Translations under genes and position numbers: made by a program | Source: Methanomicrobiales archaeon | GTDB lineage: Archaea > Halobacteriota > Methanomicrobia > Methanomicrobiales > Methanospirillaceae | Assembly (NCBI GenBank): GCA_022841205.1 | Contig: JALHCK010000014.1 | Span: 1-31,790, forward strand | Length of the DNA: 31,790 nucleotides | Direction of reading: 5' to 3' | In this document: piece by piece, positions 1 to 7,724 of the stretch | Layout of the letters: each line of letters opens with the position of its first letter | How positions within the stretch are numbered: position 1 is the first letter of the stretch | Notes under the pieces: model-generated | Database searches by the model: none | The model's input: the letters and a program-made list of their open reading frames with translations, nothing else | What the model was told of the DNA's origin: nothing

Positions 1-307
1 CAGGTTTGTGGAGAATGGGAATTGTTCCTGATTGTTTATAGCGATTGATGATATGGTAGACCCATTGCCGGCTTACTCCAAAATAATTGGCTATTTCTGG
101 TATTGGTTTCCTTCTCTTCCACTGTTTGATTATTCGCTCAATATCCCGATTCTTTAGTTTCTGCACATATTCGCATGTGCTGAGTGTAAAGTTATTTCGG
201 GATACTACAGTCGTTAATTCGGGATCTTCAAGTTTTAATGCGAATTGTGGGATAGTGATTCTTGTTTTTAATAGCGATAGTCGAAAGATGAATCCGTTCA
301 GGATCAT
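1..307 (-). CDS. IS481-like transposase, N-terminal part, runs off the left edge
   Basis: The minus strand is open from the window edge up to an ATG at 307. Residues from about position 160 down to 1 read as a helix-turn-helix start typical of archaeal IS481-family transposases: a basic helix (KLKNRDIERIIKQWKRRK), then IANYFGVSRQWVYHIINRYK, then a G-T-I-P stretch. The DDE catalytic part lies outside the window. The true start may be the in-frame GTG at 166, because the 47 codons before it do not look like transposase. The ATG at 307 overlaps the stop of the upstream gene (ATGA), so the element may have landed next to, or in frame with, an older reading frame. The family call is from recognition of the HTH region only. 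Confidence 0.55.
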   Translation of the reverse strand, partial: MILNGFIFRLSLLKTRITIPQFALKLEDPELTTVVSRNNFTLSTCEYVQKLKNRDIERIIKQWKRRKPIPEIANYFGVSRQWVYHIINRYKQSGTIPILHKP

Positions 308-1431
308 CTCCCTCTTTTAATCGCGAAGATGAGAAGTATACCCAGAGCAACAAAAACGCTTAACAGTGAGATGGGCAACGTTTTTCCTGTTGGTGGAACT
401 GTCTCTTCATGAGTCCTTGGGGAGGTTTCAGGAGGACTTGCTGAGGTTTCTTGAACATTCCCCTCTTGAGGAGAAGAGGTCGGAACAGAATACTGGTAGA
501 TTATCGTTTGGATCGAGAATATCCCGTATCCCTGGAGTTTTCCTTCCGGTGATCGGATCTCGATTGAGTAATCTCCGTGATCTAGGTTTGTTGTATCGAG
601 ATCGTAGGTCCAGGTATTCGCCCCATGGATCCCCGGTGCGATCTGGATACTGCCGTTGACACCGCCTGCTCCCATTCTCGGGCTCCATGCACCTCCGGGC
701 TGGAAATACCCCGGGGACACGGTCAATGTCAGCTCTTCACCGGAGTAGTCCGCAACGGAACCCTGCAATCGAATCGTTTTCTTGTCTGCAGGGGAAGGAA
801 CGGGGTCTATGGTGAGCGGTAGACTATCGATTTCGGATGCGGTATCGGGCGAAAGGAGATACAAATGAGCAGAATCGAAAGCTGCTGAGTCCCCCGGGTA
901 ACCTGCAACCTTTCCGGCTTCCACCAGATAGTGATCAGGGGCAAACTCCGATGCGTCAGCAACGAAATACCACCTCCGGAACCCGTTCACGTACTCGGGG
1001 GTGACGGTTGCTGGGCCTGACGTTGCATTGCAGGGGAGGACCGGGGCCTTTATCGTATGTATATGAGTACATAAGACATCCACCCATATTTCGGGATTCC
1101 CGGGCAGATTCGTTGTGCCTGTGATTGTTATCGCATCACCCGTTTGATACAAACCTATTGGATCGATAGTGAGTATATACGGGTGTGACACTGTGTCCGG
1201 AGATTCATAAACGAGGGGAGCGGTCGTCGGTTTCTCTACGTTACCTAACGAACTCAGACCGGTATCTGCTCCCGCCGGTAGGATGCTCATTGACGATAAA
1301 GATATCATGAGCATAAAGACTAAGAGAAATTTACAGGTTTTAATACAGATCTTTGTTTTCTTTTTACAAATACCGGAAATTGAGTCATCGAAAAAAATGT
1401 TTTGATTTTCTATTAGGACCATGCCAATCAT
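304..1431 (-). CDS. Exported, C-terminally membrane-anchored protein of unknown function
   Basis: The protein has 375 residues. A hydrophobic stretch at about 34-52 (KFLLVFMLMISLSSM) ending in PAGA looks like a signal peptide or N-terminal anchor; the 33 residues before it are unusually long and basic. The body is rich in beta-forming residues, with two similar halves beginning near LTIDPIGL and LTIDPVPS, suggesting tandem Ig-like domains. A Thr/Pro/Ser/Glu-rich stalk (about 315-350) precedes a final transmembrane helix (SLLSVFVALGILLIFAI) and a basic tail, KRGR. This is the layout of methanogen cell-surface proteins. Its ATG overlaps the stop of the longer gene upstream (ATGA), so the two are probably cotranslated. 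I do not recognise the family and infer only a surface location. Confidence 0.75.
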   Translation of the reverse strand: MIGMVLIENQNIFFDDSISGICKKKTKICIKTCKFLLVFMLMISLSSMSILPAGADTGLSSLGNVEKPTTAPLVYESPDTVSHPYILTIDPIGLYQTGDAITITGTTNLPGNPEIWVDVLCTHIHTIKAPVLPCNATSGPATVTPEYVNGFRRWYFVADASEFAPDHYLVEAGKVAGYPGDSAAFDSAHLYLLSPDTASEIDSLPLTIDPVPSPADKKTIRLQGSVADYSGEELTLTVSPGYFQPGGAWSPRMGAGGVNGSIQIAPGIHGANTWTYDLDTTNLDHGDYSIEIRSPEGKLQGYGIFSIQTIIYQYSVPTSSPQEGNVQETSASPPETSPRTHEETVPPTGKTLPISLLSVFVALGILLIFAIKRGR

Positions 1432-2718
1432 CCAATGCAGTATGCATGAGTATAAATATTTCCATCGGGAGACGTTAAATCTCCAACCGTGCTTACGTAT
1501 CGCATTGGTTTACCTGGCGGGTGGAATTGTTCTGAAATAGGTCCGCTATAATAACCGAATGGTTTATACCACATATTCTGGTTACGGATCCATTCCTCCT
1601 TGATTGGCGTTGTGCGAGCATCGAATGACGTAGTTTGACCTGTCAATCCGACTTCCGATGATACTGTCATAGTTTTTATATACTGACTTGGTGTTGTATC
1701 AAAATAACTTCCATCATACCATCTCGATAACCCCGATTCGGGATTGAAATCCTCAATCGATATCCAATACCAACCTGTATCTTGTCCTTTTCCAATGATG
1801 AAATGCATACCGAAATCATGAGGGAGAGTCCACGGTTGTATTACCCTTTTTTCCCCAACTATTGGAGATTCGTTCAAGTCAAAATTGTAGAAAACTGGGT
1901 ATACCTCGATTCTATTCGATCCATCGCTTGAATAAGGTCGATAATATGCAACAACTTCCATTGCATCTATCGAATATCCATTGGCACCAATACGATTAAG
2001 ACCGATTTCCCGTTCTTCAAATATGAAATGTCCAAAACCAGTCCTTGTGTAGCTTGAAAGCGTCATTTTCCCGATTTCATAATCAATTTGCCAATTGGTT
2101 GGTGCTGTGTATTTTTTCCGTGAAATCCACTGTCCACTATCCATTGTTATCATTTCGACGGGTGGGAGATTATCTATAAATTTTTGTAGAGTCGCGTTTT
2201 CTTCTAGCTCGATTTTTTTAATCTCCTCATTAATTTGCCTGTTTTCTTCAATCCTTAAAGAATTAAATTCTTGAAGACTGGGAAACACCTTAAAGTACTG
2301 GGAAGGTATCGAAATACTAGCAGGATCAGGCACGAGTGCCCGGAACATATAATCAGGAATCCGTAATACTGCAACAGGTTCGTTTTCACTCATCTGTTTG
2401 AGAATTCTAGAATTAGGGAAACCGGCCTGTGAATAAAATAATTCATCAGACGGCATAGTGATATTCAGAATTGAACTACCCTCTATCGTATTTGTATCCG
2501 TTACAATATATGCAGGTACTATAATCGTGACAAGTTCAGATTCTGTCAACGGCCTCGCTATTGGAACATTATCCAAATCGAGATCATGTAACTCTAAGCG
2601 TGTGGTTTCAATTGACGATTCGGTCGAAATTAAATCTTTTGCGCTTACCATCGACATCATTGTTGTTGCAATTAGGCAACAACAATCCAAGGATAATACC
2701 TTGTTTTATATTCTTCAT
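1428..2718 (-). CDS. Secreted protein of unknown function; signal peptide broken by a one-base frameshift
   Basis: The main open frame (2690 to 1428, about 420 residues) begins inside what should be a signal peptide. A good start lies in the neighbouring frame: ATG at 2718, preceded by GGAGG at 2727-2731 with an 8-nt gap, reading MKNIKQGIILGLLL. Removing one base of the CC at about 2675-2676 joins it to LIATTMMSMVSA|KD of the main frame, giving a textbook signal peptide with an A-x-A-like cleavage site. The body has a charged helical stretch (about 150-185, rich in E, K, I), then a Trp/Tyr-rich domain with motifs such as GWYWISIEDFNP. No known family is recognised. It is followed by an ATGA overlap with the next exported protein. 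The extra base is either a sequence error or a real inactivating mutation. Confidence 0.7.
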
Positions 2719-2731
2719 GTCTCTTTCCTCC
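2676..2731 (-). other. Frameshift and start region of the exported-protein gene
   Basis: GGAGG (2731-2727), ATG (2718-2716) and 14 codons of signal peptide lie in one frame, and the mature protein in another. The frames differ by one skipped base, best placed at the CC at 2675-2676. The third frame has a stop (TAA) in the same place, so only the one-base-excess explanation restores the gene. Confidence 0.6.
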
Positions 2732-3147
2732 ATTTTCTCTTGGATTCCGGAAGGCATGACAAAAAGGCTTTTACGATGAAAAGATAATTCTATCATGCTA
2801 CGGGCCGCGAAGGGGTTCTTCATTCTTGGTGAGGTAAACCCCCAGCGACACTGCTCAGTACTTCTGAACCTAGAAAAACTTTCTGAGTGGCTTAAATTTC
2901 CAAAAGGAACCCTTAACCTGATGGTTCGATGAATATTCATCATCTCGATTAATCGCAGCATCGATTCTAATCAAATGGAGATTATTGTTGCCAAATTCAG
3001 AAATTTATGATTCAACTGACAAGAAAAAGGCATTATTACGGATGAATTATAATTCTAAACCCTGGCACGGATGCCGGTCACTTTCGCGCCTCCTACCACG
3101 AACCTGATCTCTTTATGGTTACAGGGAATACCTGATTCCGCAGAAGA
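2732..3147. other. Intergenic stretch without a recognisable gene
   Basis: It is AT-rich around 2985-3055. No open frame here shows protein-like composition. It should hold the promoter of the minus-strand exported-protein operon, but no convincing TATA box stands out. The last 60 bases (ctttatgg near 3111) probably came with the truncated uvrA as its former promoter region. Confidence 0.4.
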
Positions 3148-3339
3148 ATGAAGAAGATCATCATCAGGGGAGCACGGCAGCACAACCTCAGGAATATCAC
3201 GGTCGAGCTCCCGCGGGACAAGTTCATCGTCATCACCGGGCTCTCGGGCTCGGGCAAGTCGACACTCGCGTTCGACACCATCTACGCGGAAGGCCAGCGG
3301 CGGTACGTGGAGTCGCTCTCGGCGTCCGCCGGATCCTGA
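3148..3339 (+). pseudogene. uvrA: uvrA 5' fragment (excinuclease ABC subunit A), truncated
   Basis: The first 59 residues are an unmistakable UvrA N-terminus: RGARQHNL, a Walker A motif GLSGSGKSTLAFD, and YAEGQRRYVESLSA. Full UvrA has about 940 residues; here the match ends after SLSA, where the usual Y-A-R-Q-F-L should follow, and a stop comes four codons later. The downstream sequence is unrelated and reads as a gene fragment on the other strand, so the junction is near 3329. UvrA is the ATPase that detects DNA damage in nucleotide excision repair; this stub has no zinc finger, second ATPase half or signature motif and cannot be functional. A complete uvrA probably exists elsewhere in the genome. 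Confidence 0.85.
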
Positions 3340-3471
3340 TCTCTGCTATCGTATCTTCGTATTTCTTGATCTCTTCCGCCAGTGCCTGGGGGAGGAGATA
3401 GAGCGGGACCGGCGAGGTGGAGTGCTGTGCCATGGGCATCAGGCCACCTCTGCGGACCAGATCGAAAATTC
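3340..3471 (-). pseudogene. Gene fragment of unknown origin next to the uvrA stub
   Basis: Read on the minus strand after a TGA, this frame gives protein-like sequence: IFDLVRRGGLMPMAQHST, then SPVPLYLLPQALAEEIKKYE and DTIAEI, before it runs into the antisense of the uvrA stub. The composition (amphipathic helix, ordered codon use) suggests a real former coding region rather than noise. There is no start codon with a ribosome binding site and no proper stop of its own. I do not recognise the family; the C-terminal helix might belong to a winged-helix regulator, but that is only a guess. Confidence 0.35.
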
Positions 3472-3566
3472 AGATAACCATACCTTTTTTAATCCGAAAA
3501 GAGAGGATATTTTGGGTCCCTCAAGTTGAATCATTGTGGAAGATGCTTCTGATTTTGGGGGGCCCA

Positions 3567-3776
3567 CTACTTCTCTTTGCATACTTCACCCTCCTTCAGG
3601 ACAAAGAGTCCTTTCCGCAGAAAGAACTCCCCGATGCCTACGAACCCGGTCCGGCGTTCATAGGCCTCGACTGCTTCCCGTGTGACCACGAGCTGTTCCA
3701 TGGTGTTTCGTTCCTGCATGCCGGCAACCCGTGCCGCCACATGCAAACCAGCATGGCCAAACGGGTGAAATAAGGG
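3567..3776 (-). pseudogene. Small open fragment, possible gene remnant
   Basis: The minus strand reads AGLHVAARVAGMQERNTM, then EQLVVTREAVEAYERRTG, then FVGIGEFFLRKGLFVLKEGE and a TAG at 3569-3567. Codon usage and the alternating hydrophobic pattern look like real protein. The ATG at 3719 would give 50 residues and the one at 3701 only 44, and neither has a clear Shine-Dalgarno sequence. Protein-like sequence continues upstream of both ATGs, which favours a truncated gene over an intact small one. The family is unknown. Confidence 0.35.
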
Positions 3777-3834
3777 TGAACGGGAGCTCCTGAAAGTGGG
3801 TCAGGATAAGCCTGACTATATCGGATAAAGGGAA

Positions 3835-4035
3835 TCACCTCGGGACCTTCGGGAGCGTGGGGACATGCCGGAGGACAGGAGCCGGCATCGTTCCGCTCTT
3901 TTGAATGATGAACTCCATCAACTCAGGGCCGTGCTGAGAGATGCTGGGGGAGATGATACCGGTCTCAGCCCGTCCAACAGATCTTGCCAATGTTTTAATC
4001 TCACCGTGTCGTTTATTGGCCGCTTTGTAAAGTCT
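3835..4035 (-). pseudogene. Gene remnant (C-terminal end of an unknown protein)
   Basis: Open on the minus strand between a TAG at 4038-4036 and a TGA at 3837-3835. It reads ANKRHGEIKTLARSVGRAET, then GIISPSISQHGPELMEFIIQ, then a proline-rich end, APVLRHVPTLPKVPR. There is no ATG with a ribosome binding site, and the sequence is protein-like from the first codon, so this looks like the tail of a longer gene whose front has been lost. The family is not recognised. It sits with the uvrA stub and two other fragments in a decayed stretch. Confidence 0.35.
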
Positions 4036-4352
4036 CTATCTCGGGGTTCTCGCCTTTGTAGGATACAGACTCGAAAATCACATGAACAACCATGTTAATC
4101 GATGCGATGCATATCATCGCGATGATTAACATTCATCGAACTAATAGGTTAAAACGTTTAAATTTTAAATTCAAGTGAGAAGAGAAAGTATTTCTTTCAT
4201 TAGGTCTGATTGAGAATTCAGGAGGGGATTCACCGTGTCCTCAACAGATCGATGAACCTACCGCTGCCCGAAGGCAAGGAATGATTCGCTTTCTCATATT
4301 AAAGGCTTTTTGTTCCTCGCCTCTGGAAAACCACAAAATGGAGGTAAGGAAA
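4036..4352. other. Intergenic region with the likely promoter of the peptidase cluster
   Basis: It contains the palindrome at 4094-4130 and a strongly AT-rich run, TTTAAATTTTAAAT (4157-4170), which is the best TATA-like candidate. If used, the transcript would start near 4195 and carry a leader of about 155 bases. No protein-like frame was seen before the peptidase start. Confidence 0.35.
4094..4130. repeat. Imperfect palindrome upstream of the C39-like peptidase gene
   Basis: Two 16-base arms, GTTAATCGATGCGATG (4094-4109) and CATCGCGATGATTAAC (4115-4130), pair at 13 of 16 positions around a 5-base centre. It may be an operator for the peptidase cluster or an RNA hairpin ending the decayed region. 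No T-run follows, so a simple terminator is less likely. Confidence 0.5.
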
Positions 4353-5564
4353 ATGAAGAAAAATGGAACGACCGGTGCACTTGCATTGCTCATTGCATTA
4401 GTTCTGTTGAGCGTAATAGTTGTGCCGGGGGTTAGTGCTGAAAGAGATTCGATTCAAGTATCTCTTGGCACTGCCGAAAAAGTTGCGTTGGAATCCACCC
4501 AAGAAATATCGGCACGTCTAAACGAATTTTCAGATTGGTCAAAAGCATCAGTTACCCTATCACAACAATGTTATGACCTTGAGGGGAACCTCACTGCATA
4601 TATGTTCGAGGTATATTCGGATGGCAGATATTCCGGTTTCATCCTGATATCTTCCACAACAGATAAAGTGCCAGTGCTTGAATTCTCAAAGGGGAGGAAC
4701 CCGTATTCAATTCTCACTGATAAGACAGATCTTGAGAAACAGGTCCAGACAATATCATCTGAGAAAGAATTTACCGTCGAAGATCCGCGAAATATCTACC
4801 TTGGCGGGACTTTCTACTATATCGAATACCCCATGACGGATTCACATGGAATGAAGCAACCAAGTGCTCTTGTTGATATCGTTCGATCAAAGGTTTTTCC
4901 TTCGGGGTTTTCACCGATGGAGGTCCCATTAGAGTTGTATGAACAGCACAATTTAATAGAACACGAATATCATGAACTTGCGCAAAAAGAATGGGCTGCA
5001 ATCATCGCCGGGGAAGGGTCTTTAACAATAACTGATCCTCTTTCTGGTTATTCGGGGTACATTTCCGGAATTCCTGCCTATTATTGGTATAGGGGTTGTT
5101 CCCCAACAGCCGCAGGTATGGTACTTGGCTATTGGGATTCTCATGGTTACCCGAATTTCCCTGTTGGTACAAGTTTGATAAATGAACTTGCAAATGCCAT
5201 GGGGACCGGATCGACATGGCCATTCGATGGTTCGACCTGGCCATGGATGATTGATGACGGTATCATGACGGTATGCCAAAATCATGGTTATAGCGGGTTT
5301 TCGGCAGCAAACGACTATTGGATGGAATGGACTGAGATCAAAAATGCAGTCAATTCTCAGAAACCCTTCGTGATTAGTATGCTACATGGAGGTATTGGGA
5401 GTGGATATTCACAACCTTATGGGGATCACAGTGTTACCTGTGCCGGGTATAGCGAGTTTTCAACACCCTTTGTAAATGTATGGGATACATGGGATATCTA
5501 TTCTACCCACTACATTGCCTATGGGAACTGGTGGGGATCAATGGCTACCTGGGTCAACCCATAA
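4353..5564 (+). CDS. Secreted C39-like (papain-fold) cysteine peptidase
   Basis: The start at 4353 is chosen because GGAGG (4340-4344) lies 8 nt upstream and a signal peptide follows at once (ALALLIALVLLSVIVV, cleavage after VSA); a longer frame from 4281 lacks both. The protein has 403 residues. The N-terminal half (about 30-130) resembles the inhibitory propeptides of secreted cysteine proteases (YMFEVYSDGRYSGFILISS). The C-terminal half is a C39-like domain: cysteine 249 in YRGCSPTAAGMVLGYW, histidine 359 in YGDHSVTCAGY, aspartate 378 in NVWDTWD, in the expected Cys-His-Asp order. It probably acts outside the cell after removal of the propeptide. There is no transporter domain, so it is not a bacteriocin exporter. 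It heads a plus-strand cluster of membrane and surface proteins. Substrate unknown. Confidence 0.8.
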   Translation: MKKNGTTGALALLIALVLLSVIVVPGVSAERDSIQVSLGTAEKVALESTQEISARLNEFSDWSKASVTLSQQCYDLEGNLTAYMFEVYSDGRYSGFILISSTTDKVPVLEFSKGRNPYSILTDKTDLEKQVQTISSEKEFTVEDPRNIYLGGTFYYIEYPMTDSHGMKQPSALVDIVRSKVFPSGFSPMEVPLELYEQHNLIEHEYHELAQKEWAAIIAGEGSLTITDPLSGYSGYISGIPAYYWYRGCSPTAAGMVLGYWDSHGYPNFPVGTSLINELANAMGTGSTWPFDGSTWPWMIDDGIMTVCQNHGYSGFSAANDYWMEWTEIKNAVNSQKPFVISMLHGGIGSGYSQPYGDHSVTCAGYSEFSTPFVNVWDTWDIYSTHYIAYGNWWGSMATWVNP

Positions 5565-5582
5565 TCTTTTTTTGGTGATTCT

Positions 5583-6239
5583 ATGGGGAAAAGCCTTTTA
5601 AAAAACTATGCAAGAATAACCGTTTTACTTATAGGAATTGTCATTGTATTAGCAGTCATACTATCCATTTTTATTCTTTTACCCATCGGTCCCGGCCTTC
5701 CTCCTCCTGATATCCGGGAGTACAGATTTATTCCGGGCTCACCGTATGGTCCTGCTATTCATGATGGCGCGCTCTATCTCAGCCATGTCGGGAAGAGCTC
5801 CTGTCTCTTGGCCACTTCAGTTCCTCTGGGGGAATGCCTTCAAGCCGAATATGGTGTTTCAGGAACCGCCGCCAAGTTATCAGTAAACTCCTGGTATTTT
5901 CAGGGACGTGATGATCTTTTGAAGGCCAATTATGAATTGTGTAATTACCTTTGCACGGGAGGATCAACCGAACCGGTATGGTTGCAGATGAAAGATTCTG
6001 ACAACAATGAGTATATTCTCCAGGTTACCCGCTATTCAACAGATTTCTTTCAGGGTTATTTCATAGTTGTAGAGCATCCTTTTCTCTCCTCTTCTGATGA
6101 CTTTTATATTTTATATTATGGCATCAATGACGATGGAAGCAATCAAAATTCAGAAGAACTGGTTCAGAATCTTATGGGCTTCGCTGATCTCAATACCACG
6201 ACAGGATCGCTGGGAGGGTTGGACTGTAAGCCGTATTGA
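5583..6239 (+). CDS. Membrane-anchored extracellular protein of unknown function
   Basis: The protein has 218 residues: a short basic start (MGKSLLKNYAR), one long transmembrane helix (about 12-35, VLLIGIVIVLAVILSIFILL), then a soluble part that should face outside. That part has several cysteines, including CNYLC near 120 and one close to the C-terminus, which could form disulfides. It starts 18 bases after the peptidase stop, with GGTGATT at 5574-5580 as a ribosome binding site preceded by a T-run. The spacing suggests one operon with the peptidase, so it could be its partner, substrate or inhibitor; this is inferred only from position. No family is recognised. Confidence 0.7.
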   Translation: MGKSLLKNYARITVLLIGIVIVLAVILSIFILLPIGPGLPPPDIREYRFIPGSPYGPAIHDGALYLSHVGKSSCLLATSVPLGECLQAEYGVSGTAAKLSVNSWYFQGRDDLLKANYELCNYLCTGGSTEPVWLQMKDSDNNEYILQVTRYSTDFFQGYFIVVEHPFLSSSDDFYILYYGINDDGSNQNSEELVQNLMGFADLNTTTGSLGGLDCKPY

Positions 6240-6254
6240 AAGGTTGGGTAAAAA

Positions 6255-6536
6255 ATGAGTGCCAGGACTGTGTATCACAACTGGAAACGAAGCGGTCACC
6301 TGTACTACCGACAGACCAAGTATAACTGTGCCAATGAAATCTGGGCTCAGGGGAGTAATCCTTTCTCCCACGATGCAACAAGCAGCGATTTCCAGAATAT
6401 ATACCTATACAAGACTACCGGATACCAATGGTGGGGAAATTATCCGGCAACGCAGACCTACTGGTCGCCTGATAATCCGCCCTATGAGACCCACTATATG
6501 TACGGCAGCTCCTGGAGATGGTTAACCTGGGCATGA
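6255..6536 (+). CDS. Small aromatic-rich protein of unknown function
   Basis: The protein has 93 residues, with 8 Trp and 12 Tyr by my count, no signal peptide and no transmembrane helix. The C-terminal half is full of aromatic pairs (GYQWWGNYPA, TQTYWSPDNPP, GSSWRWLTWA). It sits 15 bases after the anchored protein and its stop overlaps the next ATG (ATGA), so it is embedded in the peptidase operon. The Shine-Dalgarno match is weak (AAAGGTTGGG before the ATG). It could be a peptide product or substrate of the C39-like peptidase, or the C-terminal part of an exported protein that has lost its signal peptide. No family is recognised. Confidence 0.6.
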   Translation: MSARTVYHNWKRSGHLYYRQTKYNCANEIWAQGSNPFSHDATSSDFQNIYLYKTTGYQWWGNYPATQTYWSPDNPPYETHYMYGSSWRWLTWA

Positions 6537-6904
6537 AGAGACAATTATTTCCACTCCTTTTTTGCCTTGTATTAATCATTGTCATTATTCCGGGTTGCAT
6601 AGACACCAAGGAAAGCGATTCATGTTCCTGCAACTGTTCGGATGATAATGCGACAGCGATTGGGCTCGCATTAACGAACTCCTCGGTCCTTCACTATCTT
6701 GGGTCTCCCTACACTATTGTGGGAGTTAATCCCCGTGCAGAAACCACGCTTTTTAAAAACGGGAATTATATAACGATCAAGACGACTGATGTGATGATCG
6801 AAACGGTCAACGACACGGTACATGTCCACGTCGATATTCCCAACTGTACTGTCGTTTCCGTCTGGGCACAGGCGAAGAGGTTTGTTCCGGTCCCGGCAGG
6901 TTGA
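6533..6904 (+). CDS. Small lipoprotein
   Basis: The start at 6533 is preferred over 6518 because its ATG overlaps the preceding stop (ATGA) and the protein then begins directly with a lipoprotein signal: MKRQLFPLLFCLVLIIVIIPGC, with a lipobox ending at the cysteine near residue 22. The mature part is about 100 residues: a Cys/Ser/Asp-rich linker (SCSCNCSDDN), then a small beta-rich domain (YITIKTTDVMIETVNDTVHV). It is probably lipid-anchored on the outer face of the cell membrane. It is the fourth gene of the peptidase cluster and its function is unknown. Confidence 0.7.
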   Translation: MKRQLFPLLFCLVLIIVIIPGCIDTKESDSCSCNCSDDNATAIGLALTNSSVLHYLGSPYTIVGVNPRAETTLFKNGNYITIKTTDVMIETVNDTVHVHVDIPNCTVVSVWAQAKRFVPVPAG

Positions 6905-6913
6905 TAGATAAAA

Positions 6914-7520
6914 ATGAAGGCCGGAATGATGAAATACCCGCTGGTGCTTGTATCGGCAGTATTCTTCTGGATGCCGGTTATCTATGTTTTATTGCTGGGA
7001 TACCCATATAGCGGCCCATTCCTGTTCACAGCCGTTCCGACAGCGATCTGTGCAGTTTGGAATCGCCGGTACCCTGTTTATCCTTTCGGGGAGATTCACA
7101 GAAACAACCCGGCGATACTATGTTATCCCTCTCTTCCTGGACCTTCTCGCAGTCTTCGCACTGGGTGCTATCATTGTTATCACCGGGAAGGGGGAGATCC
7201 CGGGCAGCGTGCCGGATATTGTATGGACCGGCTGGGCAGCTGGAACCCTGCTCCTTGCAGCGTGTTTCCTTGCTGTATTCTTGGCAATGCCGGCAGCACC
7301 GCGAATCAGGTATGTCGCTTGTGCAATCACCGCGATCATATGCGCACCTGTTGCAATTGCCCTGGGCTTATTGATTAAGGACTATCCGTACGGCATTTTC
7401 GAGTCGGCGATCGGACTGATGTCGCTGTACTGGATCGCACTCAGAAGATCTCTGGTACGTTCAGGAGTGAAGAAGGAGCTGACTGGTTCTGCAGGGTCAG
7501 GGGGTATATCTCAACCATGA
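6914..7520 (+). CDS. Four-helix membrane protein, frameshifted
   Basis: The first 47 codons read MKYPLVLVSAVFFWMPVIYV and a second helix up to TAVPTAICA, then the frame turns into cysteine-rich nonsense. The next frame continues the helix from 7056 (FGIAGTLFILSGRF), followed by two more helices (LFLDLLAVFALGAIIVI and LLLAACFLAVFLA), a further hydrophobic stretch (ITAIICAPVAIALGLLI) and a basic tail. Dropping the G at 7055 joins the two parts smoothly, giving about 201 residues with four to five helices. A weak ribosome binding site (AGGTTGA) precedes the ATG. It is the last gene of the peptidase cluster; as an integral membrane protein it could be an immunity-type or processing partner, but that is speculation. 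The extra base may be an error or a real mutation. Confidence 0.6.
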
Positions 7521-7651
7521 AAAAGAATGAGATGCCTGTGTTCGCTTCTCTGCTGAAGGTGTTCGAGGGAGATCCCTTCATCCCCTCTGCCGCTCACAGA
7601 ATAGGCTGAACAGTTACATTTTGGGTAAGAAAATTGAAGGTTGACTTCTGA

Positions 7652-7724
7652 AGCCCCAGCCGTGATTTGAACACGGGACCTGCTGATTACAAGTCAGCCG
7701 CTCTGCCAGCTAAGCCACTGGGGC
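7652..7724 (-). tRNA. tRNA-Thr (anticodon UGU)
   Basis: On the minus strand a complete cloverleaf folds. The 7-bp acceptor is GCCCCAG/CTGGGGC. The D arm is GCTT/GAGC. The anticodon stem is GCTGA/TCAGC with loop CTTGTAA, giving anticodon TGT. The T arm is CCGTG-TTCAAAT-CACGG. The base after the acceptor is T, the usual discriminator for archaeal tRNA-Thr. CCA is not encoded and there is no intron. The 3' end faces the accessory left part of the window. Confidence 0.95.

Noticed and set aside
2676..2690. Programmed frameshifting in the exported-protein gene
   Set aside because: There is no strong slippery heptamer or downstream structure, and the shift would have to occur in nearly every round of translation to export the protein; a mutation or sequence error is simpler.
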